A stretch of DNA of 64,000 bases from SKKY01 sp965228015 (GCA_965228015.1 OZ245787.1:1674001-1738000); one strand, 5' to 3'. Numbered from the stretch's first letter, positions 1 to 8,636 are shown. Notes: generated by a model not told the origin, from the sequence alone. Numbers and translations are program-made.

Positions 1-740
1 TTTTTAAAATATGTTTCAGCAATATCCTTGTAAGGTTGCCACATATCCATAATGAAGTATTTTACTTTATCCCTGTCATTGAATTTCCTGAAATAGTCCG
101 ATAAAATGTGTTGTTCTCTTCCGTGAAGAATATCAAGTACCTTCTTGTTTTGGGGATCAGTTAATATGCACTGGTACTTTTTGCCCCCGGCATTACCTTT
201 AAATTCATCAATAGAGATTACTTCGGGCAATTTTGTTAGGGAATAGTCTATGAATCTAAAAAGCCTGAGAGCCGTTGATGGTGAAATATTATTCTCTTTG
301 GCAATATCAGATACAGAGTAAACATTTTTCATTCGAGTAATTATGTATTTTATCAGCCTGCTGGTCATTCTTTGATAGCGGGGGAGAAAATCATTTTTTC
401 GTAGAATTTTTTATTGCAGTGATTATAAACGTACCTTCTTTTTTGTAGTAAAGGTAGGTTTTCTTCCCTGAGATGGAAATATCTTTTATCATTTGAATTC
501 TGTAATCATGAACTTTACTGGTTTGTTGATGGCATTTGGGGCAATTGTGAGTTTTAATCTCCAGAGAAAAAGAAAAGGACATTGAATCAGAAGAAGTTTC
601 TAATTGTTCTAAAATTATTCCTTTAAAACCAATTAATTTTTTAATATAATAGTTATTATAGAGCATAAGTAAATTCCTCCTTAGATTACAGTGAGTGTTC
701 TCTAATATGGATTTACCAATGCTCTGTATTTTTTCGCAAA
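1..740 (-). pseudogene. ISL3-family transposase, frameshifted and incomplete in window
   Basis: Minus-strand transposase of copy A. The N-terminal part, read from about 740 down to 400, carries the first zinc-ribbon cysteine pair. Compared with the copy at 46 kb, homopolymer contractions shift the frame in the segment between the two cysteine pairs, and the downstream catalytic part continues in another frame to the window edge. It should not make an active DDE transposase. The C-terminal part is outside the window. Confidence 0.8.
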
Positions 741-786
741 TAAATGTCAGAATGGTTTTTACCACCCCAACATTTATTGTAGAACC
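1..786 (-). mobile_element. ISL3-family insertion sequence, copy A (cut by window edge)
   Basis: This is the right-hand part of an ISL3-type element that is present twice more in full at 9320-10707 and 45739-47125; the rest lies left of the window. The right terminal inverted repeat ends with GAACC at 782-786, only 8 bp past the mscS stop. The transposase on the minus strand has the N-terminal zinc-ribbon cysteines (CPKCH and CNHC), a helix-turn-helix region and the SIDEFKG start of the catalytic domain. It is broken: two thymine runs near 401 and 440 are one base shorter than in the other copies, so the reading frame is lost after the zinc ribbon. Identity to the other copies is very high, so the insertion is recent. 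Confidence 0.85.
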
Positions 787-793
787 TAAAATT

Positions 794-1588
794 TTAATTT
801 TCATTTTTAAGATATACATCCATTTTGGGGAAAGGAATTTCAATTCCTTCTTTATCAAATTCTCTTTTAAATTCTTCCATTAAGCTAAAATTAGCATCCC
901 AGTAATCCTCAGTATTTACCCATACTCTTATAATAAAGTTTATTGAACTGTCTGCCCATTCACCAAGATGAACAAAAGGTGCAGGTGTTTCTAAAATCTG
1001 AGGAGTTCTTTCAATTACTCTCATAACAGCATTTTTAACCTTATCAGTATCTTCCTGATACCCAACACCCAAATTAAAATCAAGCCTTCTGGTTTTGTTC
1101 GCAGAAAAATTGATTATAGAGTCATTGGAAAGATGAGAATTAGGAATTGTGATTACCTTATTATCAGGAGTAAGAATTTTTGTGTAGAAAATTTGTATTT
1201 CTTCAACAGTGCCACTGTGTCCCGCACCTGTAATAAAGTCTCCGGATTTAAAGGGCTTTAGCATAAGAATTAAAAATCCACCGGCAAAATTTGACAAACT
1301 TCCCTGGAGGGAAAGGCCGATGGCAAGACCAACAGATCCCAATATTGCCACAAAAGATGTCGTAGGAATTCCAAGGAATGCTATTAAGCTAATAATTAAT
1401 GCTACTTTTACAATAATCTCTCCTATTTGGAAAAGAAAGTAAACTGCATCATTGGAAATCCTGCTTTTATATGCTTTTTTAAGAATATAGCTTGCAAAAT
1501 TTATTAGTTTAAATCCAACAAAAAGTACGACAATGGCAACAAGAACGTTCAAAGCATTTGCGGTTATAATATCAATGTATTTATCCAA
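794..1588 (-). CDS. Small-conductance mechanosensitive channel, MscS family
   Basis: A 264-residue MscS-type channel of the cytoplasmic membrane that opens under membrane tension to release solutes during hypo-osmotic shock, which is relevant for a salt-adapted cell. Two to three hydrophobic segments lie in residues 10-110; the glycine/alanine-rich pore helix is seen around residues 80-110 (GSVGLAIGLSLQGSLSNFAGG), followed by the beta domain with the typical FKSGDFI pattern and the alpha-beta C-terminal domain ending in PFPKMDVYL. Length fits the short MscS class. The gene is open throughout. It stops 8 bp from an ISL3 copy, so its downstream sequence has been replaced, but the coding region is untouched. 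Confidence 0.93.
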   Translation of the reverse strand: MDKYIDIITANALNVLVAIVVLFVGFKLINFASYILKKAYKSRISNDAVYFLFQIGEIIVKVALIISLIAFLGIPTTSFVAILGSVGLAIGLSLQGSLSNFAGGFLILMLKPFKSGDFITGAGHSGTVEEIQIFYTKILTPDNKVITIPNSHLSNDSIINFSANKTRRLDFNLGVGYQEDTDKVKNAVMRVIERTPQILETPAPFVHLGEWADSSINFIIRVWVNTEDYWDANFSLMEEFKREFDKEGIEIPFPKMDVYLKNEN

Positions 1589-1662
1589 AATATATACCTC
1601 CGATAGTAGTTTATGATCTATACTAACAAAACAATAAAGGTTAGCACAAGAGTATTACATTG

Positions 1663-1691
1663 TTGCACATTACTATAGTGTGTTATACAAT
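1663..1691 (+). promoter_or_regulatory. Promoter of the relB-type antitoxin gene with a palindrome in the spacer
   Basis: TTGCAC (1663-1668) and TACAAT (1686-1691) are separated by 17 bp. The spacer contains the perfect 8-bp palindrome ACTATAGT (1672-1679). Ribbon-helix-helix antitoxins usually repress their own operon through such a site, so this is a reasonable operator; binding itself is inferred. Confidence 0.5.
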
Positions 1692-1717
1692 TCTTATTAA
1701 GAAAGAGGTGTAAAATT

Positions 1718-1945
1718 ATGAGTTCTGTTACTATACGATTGAACGATGAAGAAAAAAAGATTTTTTCTGAATATGCAAAATTGCATGATATGCCTTTATC
1801 CACTCTATTAAAAATTGCTTTGAAAGAAAAAATAGAAGATGAGTTAGATTTAAAATTAATTGAAAAATATGAAAAGAAAGTAAAAAATAATAAAGTGGAA
1901 TATTTTACTCACGAAGAAGTATGTAAAATGTTTGTGGCTGAATGA
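1718..1945 (+). CDS. Ribbon-helix-helix antitoxin, RelB-like
   Basis: A 75-residue protein starting with the strand SSVTIRLNDEEK and two helices, the pattern of ribbon-helix-helix DNA-binding antitoxins. The C-terminal charged half (residues 40-75) would wrap the toxin. A good ribosome site (AAAGAGG) precedes the ATG. The stop overlaps the start of a RelE/ParE-type toxin gene, the standard arrangement for these pairs. The toxin is destroyed by an IS3 insertion, so this antitoxin appears to be an orphan; it may persist as a free repressor or simply not have decayed yet. Confidence 0.8.
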   Translation: MSSVTIRLNDEEKKIFSEYAKLHDMPLSTLLKIALKEKIEDELDLKLIEKYEKKVKNNKVEYFTHEEVCKMFVAE

Positions 1946-1999
1946 TGGAATATAAGGTTTGTAATGGTCAAGCATCTTTGTAACACTAAGTACGGAAAA

Positions 2000-2856
2000 T
2001 CAGTTTATATTTCGTGCTTCAAATGGAGTCAGCCCTCCATTGTATGAATGAGGTCGAATGTGGTTGTACCACACATAAACATATTTATTGATAGCTTCAT
2101 CTAATTGTAGGTCGGTTTCAAATTTTTGGTGGTAAATAAGCTCTGACTTAAGTGATTTATAAAATCTCTCCATTGGAGTGTTATCATATGGGCAACCTGT
2201 TTTACTCATGCTTTGCCTTATTCCTTGGCTTTTGCAGTACTCTACGAAAGCCCATGAGGTGAACTGTACCCCCTGATCTGAATGTAAGACTAACCCTTCA
2301 TCTGGACTCTCTCTTTCGAGAGCTTTAGACAAGGCTTCTATTGCCAGATCTGAGTTGATTCATTTTGAGTTAACCGTTGCTATTGCTTCCCTTTTTGCTA
2401 AATCTATAATAGTACAATTATAACGCATTTACCGTTTATTAATCTTATATAGGTGAAATCAGTACACCATACTTTATTTCTTTCTGTGACAGAGAAATTT
2501 TGATTAAGAATATTGGGAAATACTTTGTTCTTTTCACCTTTTACATATTTGGGCCTTTTTCTTACAGTGATTGCATGCAGGTTTAATTCCTTGTTCATAT
2601 ACTTATGTGCTGTTGTCTTACTAATAAATATATTTTGCCTTGCAAGAAAAGTGACCATCCACCTATGGCCAATAATGCGTCCATTATTGTAATAAATACT
2701 TTTTATGTTTTCTTGAACTTTAGCCTTTCCTTCACGATACGTGGATTTTCTGTTCTTTAAGTAATTGTAGTACATATTCGGAGAGAGGTTGAACTTGCGG
2801 CATAACCAGCGCAATCCAAACTCAAGTTTATAGGCATCAATGAACCGATATACCAC
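2000..2856 (-). pseudogene. IS3 orfB transposase (DDE), broken
   Basis: The integrase half reads from 2856 down to 2000. It contains the first catalytic aspartate (WCTDFTYI), the second (LHSDQG) and the glutamate (MERFYKSLKSE), but a frameshift near 2428 and an in-frame TGA upstream of the second aspartate divide it. The N-terminal HTH_21 region (YGHRW-like IIGHRWM) is intact. Confidence 0.85.
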
Positions 2857-3139
2857 TAATCGATTTCCTTTGCGAAGAATGCCGCTGCTTTTTTAGGAAG
2901 TCATTTTCCTTTTGAAGTTCCATAAGCTTCTTGTTAAGCGCTCTATATTCCTCTGGTGATATTGCATTTTCTTTATTTTGTGGTTTTGTGTAATGACATT
3001 CTTCGCTGTATTTTTTATCCATCCGGACATTGTTGATTTTGATACACCGTAGGTTGCAAAAAGATCACCAAGGCTTTTGCCTTTTAGATATTCACGTACA
3101 ACCTCCTTCTTGAATTCTAAATCGTAACGTTTGCTTATT
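2837..3139 (-). pseudogene. IS3 orfA, broken
   Basis: The small helix-turn-helix protein that in intact form begins SKRYDLEFKKEVVREY (as at 47611) is split here by a missing T near 3009, so the DNA-binding half and the coiled-coil half (KLMELQKENDFLKK) are in different frames. In intact form it would be fused to orfB by ribosomal frameshifting. Confidence 0.8.
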
Positions 3140-3483
3140 TTGTAATCCTCCTAGTTCAGGTTTATTGTATATTATCCGTACTAGGTGTTACAACAAGACC
3201 ATACCATTACAGTTATTTATGAAAAAAAGATTGATAAAAAAACTTAAAAAGATTGATAAAAAAACAACGGGATCTTATAATTGCCTGGATAGGAAAAAAT
3301 TTAGAAAATACAAAGAACCCAAGAAAGTCTGGCAAGGCTTTAAAAGGTTCTTTAAATACTTATTGGAGATACAGAGTTAGAAGTTATCGTATAATTGCTG
3401 AAATTCAGGATAAAAATATAAAAATAATATTAATTGATGTGGGACATCGAGGAGATATTTATAGATAAATAAAATTTTTTAAA

Positions 3484-3951
3484 CTATATTTTTTTCAGTG
3501 ATTCAAGAACAGCCTCAGAATGACCTTTTACTTTAACTTTTCTGAACTCATCTCTTAGGATTCCTTTTTTATCAATAATAAATGTGGAACGTTCTGTTCC
3601 CATATATTCTTTCCCGTACATTTTTTTAGCTTTCCAAACCTGGTAGAGTTGGTTTACTTTTGTATCTTCATCACTTAAAAGGACAAAGGGAAGCTCATTT
3701 TTCTCAATAAATTTCTTATGATTTTTCACGGAATCTTTGCTTACTCCGATTATAACTGCATCAAGTTTTTTATATTCTTCGTGATATTCCTTGAAATTTA
3801 AGGCTTCCAGAGTACAACCTGAGGTCCCGTCTTTGGGATAGAAGCATAATACTATATTTTTTCCTGCAAAATCCTCCAGGGAAAGTTCGGATTCTGTAGA
3901 TGCAGGCAGGGTAAAACTAGGGGCTTTTTCTCCTATTTTTGGGAAATCCAT
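3484..3951 (-). CDS. bcp: Thioredoxin-dependent peroxiredoxin, Bcp/PrxQ type
   Basis: A 155-residue peroxiredoxin that reduces hydrogen peroxide and alkyl hydroperoxides in the cytoplasm. The thioredoxin-fold start (PKIGEKAPSFTLP) leads to the PKDGTSGCTLEA segment, where the cysteine is the peroxidatic residue; classic Bcp proteins have TPGCTxEA. No resolving cysteine five residues later is present, so it is of the one-cysteine kind or uses a partner thiol. The ATG at 3951 is chosen because AGAAAGGATG lies about 10 bases upstream; an upstream ATG at 4005 would add 18 non-conserved residues. The C-terminal TERSTFIID strand and KGHSEAVLESL helix are normal. Confidence 0.92.
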   Translation of the reverse strand: MDFPKIGEKAPSFTLPASTESELSLEDFAGKNIVLCFYPKDGTSGCTLEALNFKEYHEEYKKLDAVIIGVSKDSVKNHKKFIEKNELPFVLLSDEDTKVNQLYQVWKAKKMYGKEYMGTERSTFIIDKKGILRDEFRKVKVKGHSEAVLESLKKI

Positions 3952-4106
3952 AATGATCAACATCCTTTCTATAAAAATAATACTATTTTTCCAAACTTTT
4001 TTCAAAAAAACTCTTTACAAAAATCCAAAATTTGATATAATTTTTTGGCACACTATTTATTTTTGTAGTATCATTTCCCTGAGTATATGAAAGGGGTGAT
4101 ACGATC

Positions 4107-5554
4107 ATGAGATTAAGCCATGAAAAAACACCTGTCATTACTGCGATTAGAGAATATCAAAAGCTGAATGTAATTCCTTTTGATGTACCTGGTCACAAAA
4201 GAGGCAGGGGAATACCAGAGCTAGTTGATTTTTTTGGAGAAAATATCTTGATATAGATTACAATTCTATGAAATGTCTGGACAATATTGGGAATCCAAAG
4301 GGAGTTATTGAGGAAGCCCACGAACTAATGGCAGATCTTTATGGAGCTGACCATGCATTTTTCCTGACAAATGGTACTACCTCAGGAGTACAGGCAATGA
4401 TTATGAGCGCCTGCGACTGTGGAGATCAAGTAATTTTGCCAAGGAATGTTCATAAATCAGTTATCAATGGTTTGATTATAGCCGGTGTAATTCGCAGTTT
4501 ATATTCAGCCAGAAGTAAACTGCGAATTAGGAATAACAATTGGTGTTACTCCGGAGAGAGTTGAAGAGGTTATTCTTCAAAACCCCAATGCCAAAGCAGT
4601 ATTCCTTATTAATCCAACCTATTATGGTGTTATTTCTGATTTGAAAGCAATTATTGAGATTTGTAAGAAGCATGACAAGGCAGTTTTAGTGGATGAAGCT
4701 TATGGCGCTCACCTTCCTTTTCATGAAGATTTTCCTGCGCCTGCAATAAGTCTTGGTGCAGATATGGCGGCGGTTAGCCTTCATAAAACAGGAGGATCTT
4801 TAACTCAAAGCTCAGTATTGTTATTAAGAGAAGGGAAAATTCAAAAATCAAGAGTTAATTCTATTCTTAATATGATGCAAACAACAAGTGCTTCATATTT
4901 ATTAATGGCCAGCCTTGACGGAGCAAGAAAAATTCTTGCAACTAGAGGAAAAGAGATTTTTAACAAAGCTTTGCATATTGCAAGATATGCAAGAGAGGAA
5001 ATTAACAAGATTCCTCATTTTACGCTTTTGGAAAAGAACTTATTGATGGTAAAAGCGTATTTAATTATGATGAAACAAAATTATTAATAAATACTTCTCA
5101 GCTTGGTATTACCGGATTTGAGGTATATGACATTCTGAGAAATGAATATATGATTCAAATGGAATTAGCAGATGTCCATAATGTTATGGCTGTAATCAGC
5201 CTTGGTGATAATATTGAAAATGTTGAAGCCCTGATTGCTGCTTTAAAGGATATTTCTGCAAAGTATAAAAAAGATAAAGTTATTAAAAACACTGTAGTAC
5301 TTGAAAACTCTGAGGTAGTTGCTCCTCCAAGAGAAGCTTTCTATAAGCAAAGAAGCGGTATGCCTATAGAAGAGTCTGAAGGAAAAATTAGTGGAGAGTT
5401 CTTTATGGTTTATCCGCCTGGGATACCAATTTTGACTCCTGGTGAGAGAATTACAAAGGAAATTTTAAAGTACATCAGAATTTTTAAAGAAGAAAAGGCT
5501 GTATTTACAGATAACTCTGATCTAGAGATAAAAACAATAATGGTAATAGATTAA
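4107..5554 (+). pseudogene. speA: Arginine/lysine/ornithine decarboxylase (speA-type), three frameshifts
   Basis: A fold-I, PLP-dependent amino-acid decarboxylase of the biosynthetic SpeA/YaaO type, which would convert arginine to agmatine for polyamine synthesis. The pyridoxal lysine lies in SLHKTGGS (near 4785). The coding sequence starts at the ATG 4107 behind GGGGTGAT and ends at 5554, but the frame is shifted near 4246, 4494 and 5038; each shift is a single-base loss and the correct frame can be read on each side (for example DIDYNSMK, VYIQPEVNCELG and ELIDGKSVFNYD). Its partner agmatinase gene follows and is also broken. A terminator at 5556-5583 closes the unit. Confidence 0.9.
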
Positions 5555-5555
5555 A

Positions 5556-5583
5556 AATAACCGGATTAACCGGTTATTTTTTT
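5556..5583 (+). terminator. Rho-independent terminator after speA
   Basis: A 9-bp perfect stem AATAACCGG/CCGGTTATT with a 5-nt loop, followed by a T run, directly behind the speA stop. The 207 bp between it and speB are AT-rich, with no further gene seen. Confidence 0.85.
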
Positions 5584-5790
5584 ATAAAAAAATAAAAAAT
5601 TTTTTGTGAAAGTATTGACAATTTTTCAAAAAATATTATAGTTATATTTAGCAAATTTAAACTAAAAGTTTAATAATAATAAACCACAGTAAAAAATGAT
5701 AAAAAGTTTAGACTCACTAAACTTTTACCTTGGAAGTTACTATAATTTAATAATTAGTGTGCAAACTATTATTAAAAAAACGGAGCAATT

Positions 5791-6636
5791 ATGAACATTG
5801 TAAATTTCATAGGATTTGACAGTGAATACGAAAAATCCCAAATGGTATTTTTCGGCGCACCCTTTGATGGCACTGTGTCTTATCGTCCAGGCACTCGTTT
5901 TGCTCCTTAGTCTGTAAGAAGTGAATCTTACGGAATTGAGACATATAGTCCCTATCTTAATTTAGATTTGGAGGACTATTTTTTATGCGATTCAGGTGAC
6001 TTGGATTTTCCCTTCGGGAATAAGGAAAAAGTGCTAAAAATGATCGAAGAGAAAACTGAAAAAATCCTAAAAGACAAAAAAATACCAATTATGCTGGGCG
6101 GAGAACACTTGGTTTCTTATAGTGCAATTAAAGCAGCTTTTAATCAATATAAAGATCTGCAAATTGTTCATTTTGATGCCCATGCAGATTTAAGGGATGA
6201 CTACCTTGATTAGAAGTTTTCTCATGCAACTGTAATCAGAAGAAGCTGGGATCTTTTAGGAGATGACAGAATCTTTCAGTTCGGTATTCGTTCCGGTACT
6301 AAGGAAGAATTTGAATTTGGCAAAAAGCATACTTTTTTCCAGCCTTTTAATTTAAACGGTATAGAAAAAATTCATGAAATCATAAAAGACAAGCCTGTCT
6401 ACCTTACTATTGATTTAGATGTACTTGATCCTTCAATTTTCCCGGGTACAGGAACACCTGAAGCTGGTGGAGTTACTTTTAATGAACTTTTGAAAGCTAT
6501 TCATTCTTTAAAAGGTTTGAATATTATAGGAGCTGACCTTGTGGAGTTATCTCTCCAATATGATCCTTCAGGAGTATCTACTGCTGTAACCTGTAAACTT
6601 GTAAGGGAAGTTGCTTTAACAATATTGAATAAATAA
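5791..6636 (+). pseudogene. speB: Agmatinase (speB) with two in-frame TAG codons
   Basis: An arginase-family metalloenzyme that would hydrolyse agmatine to putrescine and urea. The frame is otherwise unbroken over 281 codons and keeps every metal and catalytic motif: GGEHL, DAHADLR, the DLDVLDP pair, and PEAGG with the C-terminal VELS. Two amber codons interrupt it, at 5908-5910 (codon 40, in FAP-stop-SVR) and at 6211-6213 (codon 141, in DYLD-stop-KFSH). Single substitutions from CAG/GAG explain both. With normal termination the product is dead. It follows the broken speA gene, so the whole arginine-to-putrescine route looks lost. UAG recoding is considered in the findings. Confidence 0.88.
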
Positions 6637-6647
6637 CAATAATAATG

Positions 6648-6679
6648 AGCTTCAGAGGTTATTCTCTGGAGCTTTTTTT
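6648..6679 (+). terminator. Rho-independent terminator after speB
   Basis: A 10-bp stem AGCTTCAGAG/CTCTGGAGCT (one G-U pair) followed by seven T residues, 11 bp behind the speB stop. Confidence 0.88.
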
Positions 6680-6715
6680 GTTATAATCATCATTAAAAGC
6701 GAGGTAGGTGGATTT

Positions 6716-7138
6716 ATGTTAAAAGAATATATTGAAAATGGTTTTGGTATTAAGGAAGACTTAAATTGTGCAGAGCAAATTCTTCACGGTGCTAATGATG
6801 TTTACAAGCTTGGTCTTGATAAGGAGAGTCTTCGTCTTGCCGCTGGCTTCGGTGGAGGAATTGGTGCAGAGGATGCCTGTGGTGTTGTTACAGGTGCCAG
6901 TATGGTTTTTTCCAGAATCTTCATTAAAGACAGAGCCAGAGAGAGTGGATTGATTAAAGAGATTAACAAAGAGTTTAATAAGCGTTTTGTTGAGGCTTTA
7001 GGTACAACTAATTGTAAAGAGCTTAAGGAAATCCATTGCAAAGAAATTAAAGGATGCAAGTCTATTATTGTAGCTGGTGCAGGGATTGTTGATGATATAT
7101 TAAAAGAACGTGGAATTACAGAATATAAGGAGCAGTAG
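6716..7138 (+). CDS. C_GCAxxG_C_C family putative redox protein
   Basis: A 140-residue protein of the C_GCAxxG_C_C family. Cysteines are seen at NCAEQIL (residue about 20), in DACGVVTGA (about 55, usually GCAxxG-type), at TTNCKEL (about 100) and at IHCKEI/KGCKSI near the end; the glycine-rich AAGFGGGIG precedes the second. The family is thought to bind metal or act in redox chemistry, but no reaction is established. The start ATG has the ribosome site GCGAGGTAGG. The gene ends 4 bp before the YbaK-like gene, with which it probably forms an operon. Confidence 0.85.
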   Translation: MLKEYIENGFGIKEDLNCAEQILHGANDVYKLGLDKESLRLAAGFGGGIGAEDACGVVTGASMVFSRIFIKDRARESGLIKEINKEFNKRFVEALGTTNCKELKEIHCKEIKGCKSIIVAGAGIVDDILKERGITEYKEQ

Positions 7139-7142
7139 GAAA

Positions 7143-7607
7143 ATGATTGTTGAAAAAGTAGAAAATTTTTTAAAAGAAAAAGGATTTGCCGGTGAAATAA
7201 TGACAGCAGAGGAATCTACAGCAACGGTAGATCTTGCGGCGGCGGTTCTTAGGGTATCTCCATCAAGAATTGCCAAAACAATTTCTTTTAAGTTAAAGGA
7301 TGACACCTGTGTTGTAATTGTAAGCCAGGGCCAGGGTAGAATTGATAACAAAAAGTTTAAGGCAGTTTTTAACAATAAGCCAAAGATGCTTAAGCAAGAG
7401 GAAGTGCTGGAGTTTACCGGGCATCCTGTTGGGGAAGTCTGCTCCTTTGCCATGAAAGAGGGAGTAAAAATTTGTCTTGATGTTAACCTGAAGGAATTTG
7501 AAACGGTTTTTCCCGCGGCGGGTAATGCTCATTCAATGATAGAAGTGTCCCCGGAGGAGTTGCTTCGCCTAACTGATGGTGAATGGGTTGACGTTTGTGT
7601 TGAATAA
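7143..7607 (+). CDS. YbaK/prolyl-tRNA-editing-domain protein (aminoacyl-tRNA deacylase-like)
   Basis: A 154-residue free-standing YbaK/EbsC-type domain. Members hydrolyse mischarged tRNAs such as Ala-tRNA(Pro) or Cys-tRNA(Pro). Family hallmarks are the early AEESTATVDLAAAVL segment, the IAKTISFKL strand with its conserved lysine, and the late GNAHSMIEVSPEELLRLTDGEWVDVC segment with the GxxH-type loop. The ATG at 7143 follows GGAGCAGTAGG and lies 4 bp behind the upstream gene. The exact tRNA substrate cannot be told from sequence. Confidence 0.85.
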   Translation: MIVEKVENFLKEKGFAGEIMTAEESTATVDLAAAVLRVSPSRIAKTISFKLKDDTCVVIVSQGQGRIDNKKFKAVFNNKPKMLKQEEVLEFTGHPVGEVCSFAMKEGVKICLDVNLKEFETVFPAAGNAHSMIEVSPEELLRLTDGEWVDVCVE

Positions 7608-7623
7608 ATCGGAGGATGCAAAA

Positions 7624-8394
7624 ATGGATTTTACCAAGGTGCTTAATTTGATTCGTGAGGTTGGGGAATATCAGCTGGAGAATTTTGAGAAGGCTCATAT
7701 TATTGAAACAAAGTCTAATGTACATGATCTCGTTACTGAGGTTGATAAGGAGTCAGAGAGAAGGATAAATGAGTTTCTGGAAAGAGAGTATCCGGATCAT
7801 TCAGTTCTGGGGGAAGAAGGAACAGACAGGGCTGGGAGTTCTGAATATAAATGGATTGTTGATCCTCTGGATGGTACGGTAAATTATGCCCATGGATTTC
7901 CGATTTTTGCAATATCTGTTGCTTTAGAGAAAAATGAAGAGTTTGTTTTTGGGGCAATTTATATGCCAAAGTTAAATGAAATGTACAGGGCGGAAAAGGG
8001 TAAGGGAACTTATCTTAATGACAGGAAAATTCAGGTAAGTAATTGTGAGTCTCTAAATGAAGCATTAGTTGCTACTGGATTTCCCTATGTGAGAAGCGGA
8101 CTTTATGACAATATTCATTATTTTAACCACATGTACAGAATAACCTGGGGGATCAGAAGGCCGGGTAGTGCGGCTTTTGATTTAGCCTGTGTGGCAGCAG
8201 GTCGCATTGATGGTTTTTGGGAATTTAATTTAAAACCCTGGGATGCAGCCGCTGGAATGGGAATCATTCGTGAAGCTGGAGGGAAGGTAATCGATTTGAC
8301 CTCGGAGGAAAGAGGAACAGCCTTAACAGCAGGAAATTCTATGATTTGTGATGAGATATATAGTGAATTGAAAAAAGTAAATGAAATGTTATAA
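7624..8394 (+). CDS. Inositol monophosphatase family protein
   Basis: A 256-residue Mg-dependent phosphatase of the SuhB/IMPase superfamily, acting on inositol phosphate, histidinol phosphate or a similar small phosphate ester. Metal-site motifs are present: the GEEGTDR glutamate (about residue 64), DPLDGTVNYAHG (about 82) and the C-terminal WDAAAGMGIIREAGG (about 205). The ATG at 7624 follows GGAGG and overlaps nothing; the upstream YbaK-like gene ends 16 bp before it. The specific substrate is unknown. The gene is followed by the riboswitch leader of the pilin gene. Confidence 0.9.
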   Translation: MDFTKVLNLIREVGEYQLENFEKAHIIETKSNVHDLVTEVDKESERRINEFLEREYPDHSVLGEEGTDRAGSSEYKWIVDPLDGTVNYAHGFPIFAISVALEKNEEFVFGAIYMPKLNEMYRAEKGKGTYLNDRKIQVSNCESLNEALVATGFPYVRSGLYDNIHYFNHMYRITWGIRRPGSAAFDLACVAAGRIDGFWEFNLKPWDAAAGMGIIREAGGKVIDLTSEERGTALTAGNSMICDEIYSELKKVNEML

Positions 8395-8531
8395 GAACAA
8401 AAATATAAACTTTATAAATAATGTTTAGAAAAAACCTAATGAGTTTATATATTTTTCAAGGATTATAAAGAAGTTGTGTTGCTAACCGATGAAAAAAGTG
8501 GTATCCTAAGATAAAAGAATCAAGCATAAAG

Positions 8532-8604
8532 CAATAGGGAGCTGTGAAGTACATTGCGTATATGGGCATCTGCAATGTATGGAGTTAGTGATGCAACCTA
8601 CCTA
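8532..8604 (+). promoter_or_regulatory. c-di-GMP-II riboswitch
   Basis: The aptamer core matches the c-di-GMP-II class known from clostridial pilin genes: CTGTGAAG (542-549 of the 8 kb block), an 8-bp perfect stem TACATTGC/GCAATGTA (8550-8557 with 8572-8579), GGGCATC (8564-8570) and GGAGTTAGTGATGCAACC (8581-8598). GCATC (8566-8570) pairs with GATGC (8590-8594), replacing the GCAC/GUGC pseudoknot of the well-known examples by a compensated pair. P1 is TAGG (8535-8538) with CCTA (8601-8604). The same CCTA begins the terminator stem that follows, so ligand-closed P1 should compete with the terminator, predicting an ON switch for the pilin. Confidence 0.9.
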
Positions 8605-8636
8605 ATATTTTTAGTTTGTAAAAATATTAGGTTTTT
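8601..8636 (+). terminator. Conditional terminator of the c-di-GMP-II riboswitch
   Basis: A 13-bp perfect stem (CCTAATATTTTTA with TAAAAATATTAGG), loop GTTTG, and five T residues. The first four bases are shared with P1 of the aptamer. It lies 38 bp before the pilin start codon. Confidence 0.9.

Larger units (their letters stand above)
1960..3211 (-). mobile_element. IS3-family element, copy A, in the relE-type toxin gene
   Basis: A 1252-bp element bounded by long imperfect inverted repeats beginning TGTAATGGT, with the 3-bp duplication GTT at 1957-1959 and 3212-3214. It carries two minus-strand reading frames: orfA (helix-turn-helix plus leucine zipper) and orfB (DDE integrase). Both are broken: orfA has lost one base in a T run near 3009, and orfB lost one base in a T run near 2428. 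As in the three other copies, an in-frame TGA separates the first catalytic Asp from the rest of orfB. Confidence 0.92.
1942..3468 (+). pseudogene. RelE-type toxin gene split by IS3 insertion
   Basis: The toxin begins at the ATG overlapping the antitoxin stop (M-M-E-Y-K-V) and is interrupted after six codons by the IS3 element at 1960-3211. Removing the element and one copy of the GTT duplication joins EYKV to IYEKKIDKKLKKIDKK and then to a RelE-like body (QRDLIIAWI, RYRVRSYRIIAEI, IDVGHRGDIYR). The RYRVxxYRII strand and the C-terminal histidine/arginine tail are typical of RelE mRNA interferases that cut ribosome-bound mRNA. There is also a one-base insertion in an A7 run near 3266 that shifts the frame. 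The toxin is therefore doubly inactivated. Confidence 0.8.

Noticed and set aside
7100..7969. Minus-strand reading frames opposite the YbaK and IMPase genes
   Set aside because: They are shadows of well-conserved plus-strand genes and lack ribosome sites.
8461..8531. Second aptamer (GEMM-I-like) upstream of the c-di-GMP-II riboswitch
   Set aside because: The stretch with GCTAACCGATGAAA looked suggestive but lacks the rest of the GEMM-I core; it may be part of an extended 5' region.
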